A stretch of DNA of 64,000 bases from Rostratula benghalensis (lineage: Eukaryota; Chordata; Aves; Charadriiformes; Rostratulidae): the NCBI GenBank assembly GCA_013399305.1, contig VXAI01000083.1:2935156-2999155 (forward strand), given 5' to 3'. Made by a program: the position numbers and the translations under genes. Below are positions 54,446 to 64,000 of the stretch, one piece after another; the first letter of the stretch is position 1, and each line of letters begins with the position of its first letter. The notes beneath the pieces were generated by a model. It had not been told where the DNA came from and did no database searches. It saw only the letters and a program-made list of their open reading frames with translations.

Positions 54446-55075
54446 GAACACCAAAAAGGCTTTCCAACTTCAGAAAATGAATGATGCATTTTAATTCTAA
54501 TTATCTGTCTGTGCCAATAGAAAAAAATCAGCTGTGCTCTCTGCACGGTAGATGACAATTTTCTGTGAGTGGATTTTTATATTTTTTTGCAAAATACAAG
54601 CACTTGTCTTTGTTAATTATTATTTTTGCATAGATAACTTTATTTGTGACTTGACTGGTAAAACTCTAAGGAGCTGGACCATCTGGAGACCAAAGTTAAA
54701 ATTGCATTCCAGAGTTAAAACGCTCTGGGAGTTTGTTCCAGATGGGTTGCATAAAATCAAACTGCTGTAGGAAACACTGCCAGAAAACAGGTCACTTGAC
54801 ACACACAACCTTTGCAATAAATGTTTTTATAAATTATCATTTTCAATATTGCATTTTAATTGCATAAAGAACTTTGTGTGTAGCAGAACAATAGGCTTGG
54901 TCTTCTGCTATCAGAAAGCCAAAAGATAAAAAGAGGAGTTAGTGAGAAGAGTACCAACTTGGGTTCATTTTGCTGTTATATCTTTTCTGAAAAGGAACTG
55001 AATGAAGATACTCTTGACTTGTCATTTCTCCTTATTACATCTTGTGTTAAAATATTTGTGAATTTATATTTACAG

Positions 55076-55097
55076 AAGCAGGCCTGAACAAGTTGAA
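55076..55097 (+). other. Candidate 22-nt microexon
   Basis: 'atttatatttacag' precedes and a consensus 'GAA|gtaagt' donor follows a 22-nt segment. One frame is open (SRPEQVE after one base). The length is not a multiple of three and the sequence is very short, so the evidence is splice-site quality alone. Confidence 0.17.
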
Positions 55098-55898
55098 GTA
55101 AGTAATTGGAGTGGTAGTAAAATACGTCCTGTGATTTCCTCTGTTGTTATGCTATGTTCTGTAAAATTCAAATGATGTACTGTTTCACAGTCATAACTCA
55201 ATTTCATCTTTTTTAAGACATGTTCTTTTATGGAACTGAGAGAAGTACTCTGAAAATGAAAGTAGCATACCATTACAGCATATGCATGGGAAGTGCAGAA
55301 AGTGCCAGGCTGAAGGCCACAGTGTTTCTCAGAACATGAATAGTGAAATTCTGTCCCTCATTTAGCCTCTGAGGAACTGACCACCTAATACAATGCTGAA
55401 CATCTGCAGCTTCTGTGGGAGGTGTGCTGGTTTACTTTGATGAAGCTGGTAAAAGGTGATCTCAGGAAGTGGCCCATGAGGCACCTTAAAAGACCTTTAA
55501 TTTAAAGTTGCTTATTTCAATGAGTTCCACAAGATTATTTGAATTTGGAAAAAAAAAAATTATGAATAGAAATTGTCGAGGTCAGGAAAAGTAGCTCATA
55601 CTCAGTGTTTGCCATTGTGGAACACATTTTAGTTGCTTCTCAAGGTTCAAGTCGTTGTAAGCATTTAATTAAAAAAACTAGAATATAAGATTTATTCCCT
55701 TTATTTAGTCATTACATGTGCCAGTAGGGAAGTAGACAATCAATCTCTTTAAGATGGTAGGTTACTTCTTGTCTTCTGGCAAATTCTAGAAATGAGAATT
55801 AAAGACATTGAATACTACATAGGCATAATGAAGAAATCACATAATAAAAAGGATGGCTTATTAGGAGAATGGGGTTGTAATGTTAACATGTAAAATAT

Positions 55899-55942
55899 GT
55901 ACAATGAAAGCATCTCAGTTGTACAATGAAAGCATCTCAGTT
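55899..55942. repeat. Perfect 22-bp tandem duplication
   Basis: A 22-nt unit beginning 'gtacaatgaaagcatctc' occurs twice, head to tail, at 55899-55920 and 55921-55942, with no differences. The flanks do not continue the repeat. The identity of the copies points to a recent duplication, such as replication slippage or fill-in repair of a staggered break. Confidence 0.95.
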
Positions 55943-58088
55943 ATCAATGTCCTCATTAAGAGTCTGAGATATGTAGCATATGAACTCTGGGGAGGGTTTG
56001 CTTTGATTATAATAATAATATTAGGTTATGCAAGTAGATCGTGGAATAGAAGGTAAATATCTATTTAAATGATAGAAAATAAAACTGGGAACACCATTCT
56101 GAAAATTAATCAGAAGTCTACAGTGCATCTCTTGAGAAACTGAAAATCTCATTTTCTTCAGGCACTGAAGCTGACTGCTTCCCAAATTGCTCATTATTTC
56201 CAGATGTAAAAACTCTGGATGTCGTACCTGTAGAATACAGAAGAAGGAAACTAAACCTTTCTTGTCCACTTTCAGTACATAAAAACATGTCCTGAAATAA
56301 TGGAAAAATTACACATATTGGCAGGTTTTGACACACAGCATGTGAAGGTTGTGGTATGCTGTCCCTAAATCAAGAATTACTCTTAGCAACAAAAACTTTA
56401 CTGTTCAGTTCTTGAAGGTTGTCTGTTTTTTTCCTGCACCAGACTCGCTCATCTCAGTCACAGGTGCCTGTCAGAGGGCCTCATTTACAGTCTTGCTGTT
56501 GACTTCACTGGAAGTCACAGTAGACCCTAGCACATCCAGTGAGTAGTTCCAGGCCAGTATTAACAGGCTACCACGATGTCAGAAAACACAATCAGCAACT
56601 TCATAAAACATTAAAATTTATGCTTAAAGGCTGAGTCAATGGAAGAGTTTAGCCAGCTGTTTTTGGATAGCTTTCATAGAAAAGTGGAGATGTCTACAGT
56701 AACTGCAAAGTAATTTCCATTACATTATTGGGGGTTTTTTTTTGTTTTCCTTTCCTTGATTCATATGACATACTACCACAAACATTATATAAAACTGATA
56801 AAACTCTCTAAATGTCTGAAATTAAACTTTTCAGAAAGAATATAGATACTCCCAAGCAAATATCTACTTAATTTCTAATACACTTAGCCTACTTCAGTTT
56901 ACACTGGACATTTAAGTATTTCTATAATAAAAACATTCAGAGAACCTGTTAGTTCAGTGCTAGTTCAATCTAAATTGAACACAGAAGAGGTGTGAAGTAC
57001 ATACTCCTTAATTCTAAAGTCTGCTTTCTGACTGAAGTAGAAAAGTCACAGTTCTTTCATAGCCTTCTCTTGTTAAACTTCCTAATTGTCAAACTAAAGT
57101 AAAAGTAGATGTAAAATGACTAATTATGCACTCACTGTAATGTAACCATACAACTGACAATGTCTTCATTGGTGCTAGGTTGCTACACTGACAGCATCTG
57201 CTTCCAACAAGAAATTGTGCCATATGTCAAGGGAAGATAATGATTTACAGAACAGTTTGGTGTAACTCTTCCTTCCTGTCTTCACAAGCTATAATCCACA
57301 TGAAGGAGTTAGAGAAATAAGACTCATCTGCAAGGCTTCATAATAAATAACTCTTTTATAACATATGCTTTGCTGAAGCACACAAATCCCCTGACTTCCG
57401 TAAGAAGCTCAGCGAATGGGTGAGCTGCATATGACTTTCAGAAGCAATTTCTATGATTGCTAGCCTGCATCATAATCATACACCAGAACCACTGGGGCCT
57501 GAAACAATTTCCCATCAATTACCTCTGTGTTGTAGTTATCCTGCATCACAGGGTGTCATAGTAATATACAGGATGCATAGGGTGAGGATGAGAATATGTT
57601 TAATCAACCTATTTTAATTTCCTGTGCAAAACATTTAGTTTTGAATAATCAAGACAGATAGAGCTAAAAGGCTGGTTTTCTAAAATCATCTGAGAAGGTA
57701 AATAATCTCTAAATACACTCTTGTCTATCCCGTGGCCCTTTTCTGTCACACTTTTTTAGGCAAAGATTTTTTCCACTTACCATTGGAGAAAACACAACTA
57801 TTTTCTAATTCTACTTCAACATATTTATGCTCTTAATAGGCTTTAGGTTTCATAGGAATGTTTTGCTCACACCTCTGTTGTAAGAATAGCATTGTGTTTT
57901 CATTACACTTGCTTTTTTTCCCCTTAAAGTTATGTATTCATTAAAACAGCCTTAGGCATAAAACCAAGGAGAGATAATGTAAAATAATTAGTAAAAAAAA
58001 ATAATAAGTTATAAAAGCTGGAACAAATGAGCCCCAAGTAAACCAGTAAGGACCATGAATGATTTTAAGATCAGTACTTGTCATTGTC

Positions 58089-58136
58089 TCAAACAGAATT
58101 TGTATTCATTCCAAAAACATGGCCAGCTCGAAATAC
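58089..58136 (-). other. Candidate minus-strand terminal exon start
   Basis: On the minus strand 'cattaattttttcacag' is a good acceptor followed by 15 codons (VFRAGHVFGMNTNSV) and a TGA at 58089-58091. No polyadenylation signal was confirmed at a sensible distance. It does not fit the minus-strand chain at 46.5-50.9 kb as a last exon, because it lies upstream of it. Confidence 0.13.
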
Positions 58137-58490
58137 CTGTGAAAAAATTAATGGAAGTCAGAGTCCTTAAACACATTAACGCAGTTAATTTTTGATTTTC
58201 AATTTTAAGCATGTACTAAATGTGTATTAAGGCAGAAATAGTCTGATTTTATACTTTGTTGTCAAGAAATTAGGAAGATTTTCCCCTGCCATAGAACATC
58301 TTGTATTTATCTCATGCTTGGCTATACCCACTGGTGAAGAGACAAGATCTGTTTCTTCTGATATTCTGCATTTCTCCTATTGCAAAATGGATACTGCTGT
58401 TAATAGACAACATGTAAACATAAACATTTAACAGGAGCAACCTCCGGTGTCATAAAGTTCAGGCTCCTTTTGTGCTGTTCCCATACTTCA

Positions 58491-58521
58491 TATTTGAGGT
58501 ACAGCTGCTATACCTCAAATA
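58491..58521. repeat. 11-bp perfect inverted repeat with 9-nt loop
   Basis: 'tatttgaggta' at 58491-58501 and its exact reverse complement at 58511-58521 flank a 9-nt spacer. It could form a small cruciform or RNA hairpin. No gene context was seen. Confidence 0.85.
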
Positions 58522-60001
58522 ATGTATTTCCTAATGGAAATACTGAACCCTCTCAAAACCGCTGATGCTATGATGGGATTATCCACTTCTGACAATGAGA
58601 AACCTTTTCTCATCGAGTGCTTAAATACACTCAAGGCCCGCAAACTTTCGTTGTGATTAATCACAAGCAGTATAAATTTTGAAGTAGCTTAATACATAAA
58701 AACAATTGAAACAACAGGTAAACAACTTGAAAATATCTTGATTTATGGATAAGAAGAAATAGCAGAGATATTTTCCAATGCCCATGTGTATAGCTTTAGT
58801 GTACTAAATGTTATTCAAAGCAAGTTTTTGGTGGATTTTAAGGAACATCATCTTCCTCAATGGAATTTAACTGTGTATTATTTTGTATGTAGTAGATAAG
58901 ATTTGCTGGAATCTGTAAAGTTAGTTACCCTGGCATTGGGATATTTCACATTTTTAATTTCACGTGCTATTTACCATTGATGTAAAACACTGATAAATGC
59001 TGAAAGGGGAAAAAAGAGCCCAACAACTTTATGTATAACTTGACATGCCCTGGCTATGGTAACAGTACCTTCAAAGGGATTCAGTGTATTCAAAGTTTGA
59101 TCTCCATATTTAAGAGTGCACACTGTTAATCAAGCTGTGCCTTTCCAAGGATTCCTCAAGTGATGTCTTTAAATGGCTGCTATAATTTCAGCTGCGACTG
59201 ATGGCAAACTGACTGAATTGAAGCCATAGCTGCATGCATTTGCTGTGTATGATACTTGAACAAACATACTGTAGTTCTGTTGCAAAAATAACTTGCAGCA
59301 AGAAAGCCTTCTGCATGTTTTCCATCAGAAGCCTCATTTGTTTGATTAATTATCTTCAGAAACTCTGCTAAAAATTGAGACTGCAAAGGATAATACTTTT
59401 TCTAAAGTGATCTGAAATACTGTTTAACGATATTTCTTCTTGATTAATTTCTCTAATCATAGTGATAATACTTTAGATTTAGCTATATTAGTTAGGTAAC
59501 CTATGAATTATCTGTGAGTTCAGGTTATATCCTTTATTAAGCACTGTTTTCCCTTAGTTTGATTTTTTCTTTGTACTGGTATTTGAAAACTTTTAACTTC
59601 CACATTACATTCTCACAGTAAGTCCGAGAACGTCTGGTCAATCAACCTCTAACTAAATAGTCATTACCTGGGACACCCCTTCAGGTAATTTCTACCAGAA
59701 ACCAACCACTCAGAGCTAAATAACTTTTATAGAGTGGAAGTGATTCTGTAAATACATTTTTGGGACATACGGGAATTTTCCAGTAAATAGAGCTATGGCA
59801 GACACTCCTGGGCTTCCCACTATCCAAACTATGGAGCAGCATGTCTATCTCAAGTAGAAAGATATTGTAGAAAAGAGATATAATAGAGTGATAGAACAGA
59901 GCAATGTAATAGAGGAGCTGATACTTGCTAAAATAGACATACTTTTGAAACCTTAGCCAATGTATGAGTATGACCAGAGTCTGCATAGATGATTGCAGTT
60001 T

Positions 60002-60016
60002 AAAAAAAAAAAAAAA
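60002..60016. repeat. Poly-A run (15)
   Basis: Uninterrupted A homopolymer. Confidence 0.9.
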
Positions 60017-63016
60017 GGTCTTTTTTGGTACATGTTACCCTTTGGACTATATTCACGGCTTCTCTGGTATGTCTGATAGTTGTACCTCTGTGGTAAGGGT
60101 GATAAATTTGGTTAAATATATCCTTTTGTCTACTCTACAGAATAAAGGTATTTAAGTGAGAAACAGAGTGCACTCAGAGCCTGTGCCTGTGAAACAGGCT
60201 TTGTGATCTGAAAATAAATATTCCTATCTCAAATTTCACTAGACCATCTACTCCAAGGTGAATACTCTGACAGAATCTTATTTGTAAAGTTTATGAGCAT
60301 ATAGAACTATTTAAAACCAAGAACAGTCAGCCAGTCCAATAATGATTAAGTAACCAATGATGATACGTGCCTGCCTGTATAATGAAATATCACTGCAATC
60401 TATAGAACAGAAGCCAATAGAGGTAAATATGGTGCTGGGTACACCCCAGACTTTGCTTAGGAAAATTCCAACTCTAAATACCAATATGTACTAAAGCGGC
60501 ATTTAAAATTAGACTCAGGAACAGAAACAAGAGGAAGAGGATCTGAAAATCAGTCCAGTTTTTGACACATTTGTCTGATTGATGTTTGGATCGCTGTAAT
60601 ATCAATTAATGCTAAAGGTGCATCGATTAATCAATGGGTTTCTTATCATTGGACAGCTGCAAGCTTCCTCTGTGGTTTTCCAATGGCCAAGGAGTACAAA
60701 TTCCCACTATATCTCTTTCCACTGGAATGAAACCTTTCTCCTCTCCCCACCCTCCTCCCCCCAGTCCTCCTAACATACCTTAACTAAACTCAGCAACGTT
60801 ATTTTCTTTGAGATTTCTGCCACTACCAAAGCTCTGAGGAGAGAGTGTGGAGGGATATACACCCTGAATACACAAAGGTTGGTGCCAGCCCAAAGAGAGT
60901 ACACTCACATTCTCCATGTCGGAAAAAAAACAACAGCATAAGACTAAAATGAAAACTCAAATATGCCTTCATGCATGTGCAAGACAAGCATGAACTAAGC
61001 ACTGTCATATTAGAGAGAAATGCAAACTCAAAAATGCATGCAGTAATTCTCTGTAATTTCTCCTTTTTATTTCTTTCCTTCTTTCTCTTTGTGTCTCTTT
61101 CTGAAAGTGTAATGTGGAATGTGTGTGTGTTTGATGACTTTTGTTCTCCAGCTCCATAACAGCATGAATAGTGTATATGAGCATTTAAATATTCTACATT
61201 AGTAGTTAGGTCCAAATCTGAATACCTATCTACAGCTTGGACCCCTGCTGCTTAAAGCTATTTGCACTCAGATCAAATTGTGACCCCCAGAAATGAAAGT
61301 ATTTATGTCAAAAAAGAACTGAATAAAATATTTATAAGGCTATTGTTACAAACTAGAAAAATTATGATATAAATATGATTACGCTGTATAAATCAGATAA
61401 GATCTACACAATCTGTGTTTCTTTAAAGAAACCCAAAATGATTTTGTTTCTGAAGTACACATAAAAAGAATTTCAATGACATTGTATTTCCAGACTTTAC
61501 TGTTAAGGGATACAAGGAAAGCTTTTCCCTGGTTGTAAGATTTTCTTTTTAAAAGCATTATTTCAGATAAAGTAAGCTTGGCTCATTTAAAGTCTCCATA
61601 AGGGAGAGATGCACTTTGAACGTTATTTTGAATGGTTTTTATTACCTAGAGGAATGATATCCCAGTTTATGAGATTCCAATGTGGCTTTATTTTCTGGAC
61701 AACTCAGTTATTCTCCCAACATCTGACCTTATTACGATACTGTTTTTCCCTTCTCTTCACTACACCATTGTGTGAGAAAGCTCTGTATAAATTTGATACA
61801 GATAAAATGAAAAAAAAAAAATAAAAATCCCTTATACCTTAGTCCTTACTTTTGTACATTATAATCCATTATATGTGCTATGAATTCCCCTACAGTAAAC
61901 TTAAAATAGATGTATATTAAAATCCATTATACCTACATCTACCATAGGATAAAATTTTTGTTTCCTGGGTCAGGTTGTGTTTTTTCATATAATGTATTGA
62001 TGTCAATGCAGATGGTCAAGGAGAAAGAATATTTCTTCTCTTACTTTGTACTCATCCACAGTGATGTTCAGGTGTGTGTGCCTCTCTTCCAGTCAAGAAG
62101 TGTTGAGTAGTTTCAGACAGACGACTACAAGGAATTTAAATTGTTACGACTTCTCCTCCTTGTTTGCCTATTGGAACATTTGGGCAGCATGTGATTATTT
62201 AGGCCAGCACTAAATCAGCACTGTTCATGAAAAAGAAGAAAATAAAATATAAAACATGACTGAGGTATGTGCCAGAGCTACCATGAACCTAAAGTTGGTT
62301 TTGAGTTCTGATTTATGTATCTGATACTGCTAGTAACTAGCAACTCTAGGCCAACGTTTTCGCTAGCACGCATTCCATATATTTTAAGGCTAAGTTAGGC
62401 ATCCTGAAGTTGAGGTTCCTTAATAACTCAGTCTACAGTTCATTGCAACTACTATGGAGATAACTCTACATTCATTATGCTAATTTCAGAACTTCATAAA
62501 ACATACGAAACTACTCGAAGTTTGGTGGGTTTTGATTTTCTTTTTTTACTTTTGCATATAATGGCTTTGTATGTGTATAACTATGTATACTATATATTTC
62601 AATGTATGCATGGGAAAATTATATGGATTTAATATGACATCAGAATGTAAGATACATATTTAGCATATAACAATTATTTTTTCTTTTGAGTTTAATATGT
62701 AGACTTATTTTGTCTTTTTAAAGGCCTACTGATTACAGGTAAACCTCTGTATCAATATTTTAATGGAGAAGCAATCTTTTTTGAAGGGGAAAAAACAAAA
62801 CCAACCCAACCTAAAAATTCCCGTGGATCAACTCCCACTTGACAGTTGAAAAAGTGACTGTCTACTCATTGCTTTTGTTTGTTCTCAGTTTTCTGCAGTG
62901 ACCCTGGCAGATAAGTATCTCATCTGAAAGGGCATTAGACCCTATTCAATCTTTTTGTTTGTTTGTTTTCACCTCCTCTTCAGAAAGTCATATGGTATAT
63001 ATATGGTATATAATAG

Positions 63017-63056
63017 TAAAGGTACCTTTTAATATAAAATATTAAAGGTACCTTTA
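63017..63056. repeat. Near-perfect inverted repeat (hairpin-capable)
   Basis: The left arm 63017-63035 and right arm 63039-63056 are reverse complements, with one extra base in the left arm and a 3-nt spacer. Each arm contains the palindromic core 'aaaggtacctt'. Just upstream (62991-63012) lies a short 'tatggtatata' tandem. Just downstream, 'taccttta' is partly repeated. There is no poly-T tail or transcription context suggesting a terminator, and terminators of this type are not expected in a vertebrate nucleus. Confidence 0.9.
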
Positions 63057-64000
63057 TACCTTTAGATTTTATAATCTGGCGGAATGTAACCAACTGCACT
63101 TCCCTGAGAACACAAGTTGTCCTTCCGACTCTTCTCCATGCCTCTGTTGCAACCAGATCCTGATCACATGGAGACGTTCTTCAAGAATAAACAAAAATTC
63201 TATTCCTCTTTGCAGATGAATTGAGAAACAAGTGGACTAGTCAGTCCACAGTTCAGCAGCTGTGTTAGTACTACCTCCTCAATGTACAAGAGTCATCTGC
63301 CCAGGACCACCACAGTGTCCACATCCTTGTCACCAGTTTACCATCAAGACATCTCTCGCTGCATTGTTATCATAAAGGGTTCTCCTATGTGCAGACTTCT
63401 TGCAGAAAAGCGCGATTCCAGAAAATAGGATTATATGATTCATATCCTATTGCCATACATTTACTTTGAATGGAATTGTGCTACACTTGTTCAGCCTGGA
63501 CACAGCATTTCTCTTCAGGTATTGCATTCATTCCATATCTCTCTCTCCTTTGTAACCCACAGTACAACTTCCCCAGGTTTTTGTAAGAACAACTGAACCT
63601 GCAGCTCTTGCTCACTCCTTGGGTGGAATTGTTTGTGTGGTGTAATGAACAGAGTGGGGGTGAAGAAGATGATATGCTAAGAACAGAGGGAAGAGAGGCA
63701 CAGAAATTTCTCCAGAAGACAAAAAGCCAGGTATGTTTTCAGTGATCCCAGACACAACAGTAAGACAAGCTAAACACAGGACTGTATTATTCTACATCTA
63801 AGAAGTCTTGAAGAATTTCAAGACAGTCTTGATGAGATAGCCTTCTCCATAACCTTGTATTGATGGTTTTACCACTAGAAGAGGGAACTTGCCCTTCACA
63901 AAGACCTGAGAAGTAAGATGCAGCAGGGCTGAATACAAGTTACATTAATAGTCCTACTGTGAATACATGACTATTTTCAGCAGGTCCATCATATGTCAGG

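Larger units (their letters stand above)
50896..64000. other. Non-coding AT-rich stretch, no gene recognised
   Basis: It contains the small repeats, islet and weak exon-like segments listed separately. The longest unexplained frame in the window (130 codons, minus strand, 60823-61215) overlaps a low-complexity T/C-rich tract and shows no domain. The last kilobase has short C-rich and pyrimidine-rich patches but nothing identifiable. Confidence 0.65.

Noticed and set aside
60730..60775. C-rich run that might form a G-quadruplex on the minus strand
   Set aside because: The G blocks are uneven and include a two-G block. There is no promoter or gene context to give it meaning.
60823..61215. 130-codon minus-strand open frame, the longest outside CR1
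   Set aside because: It overlaps a T/C-rich low-complexity stretch, has no recognisable domain or splice framing, and its length is within what AT-rich 64-kb random sequence yields.

Overview
The window looks like AT-rich, non-coding DNA from a bird (or at least a sauropsid). The diagnostic evidence is one large and several small CR1 LINE fragments, the dominant retrotransposon family of bird genomes. They carry the typical CR1 3' tail (a 'ggtcccttccaa' core followed by short 'gattctgtga'-type repeats). The rest has the texture of a vertebrate intron or gene desert: no long open frames, many mononucleotide A/T runs, A/C-rich and T/G-rich tracts, and no sign of operons, tRNA, rRNA or CRISPR. 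I recognise no host protein-coding gene.

Layout. 1-14.9 kb: single-copy-looking AT-rich sequence with A/C-rich and T-rich tracts. 14.9-15.2 kb: minus-strand CR1 3' fragment. 15.2-25.4 kb: featureless apart from an ATT-rich patch near 18.4 kb. 25.4-27.0 kb: the main element, a 5'-truncated plus-strand CR1. It keeps most of the reverse transcriptase region in one uninterrupted register broken by three stop codons. 27.0-33.3 kb: nothing recognisable. 33.3-33.4 kb: an old, diverged CR1 3' end. 35.5-35.9 kb: a degenerate array with about 22-bp periodicity. 37.1 kb: a tiny CR1 3' scrap, 37 nt of which are identical to the tail of the 25.4-kb element but inverted. 38.9-39.0 kb: a 51-nt plus-strand segment framed like an exon. 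46.5-50.9 kb: three minus-strand segments framed like exons with mutually compatible phases. 50.3 and 54.3 kb: two small GC-richer islets. 55.9 kb: a perfect 22-bp tandem duplication. 58.5 and 63.0 kb: perfect or near-perfect inverted repeats. 64 kb end: nothing further recognised.

How it works together: apart from decayed retrotransposon pieces there is no gene set to connect. The most economical reading is an intergenic stretch or part of a very large intron. The exon-like segments are offered as low-confidence candidates, because splice-site look-alikes are common over 128 kb of strand. I found no convincing new biological system. The least routine observations are the degenerate 22-bp array, the minus-strand candidate exon chain, and the pair of CR1 copies sharing an identical 3' end.
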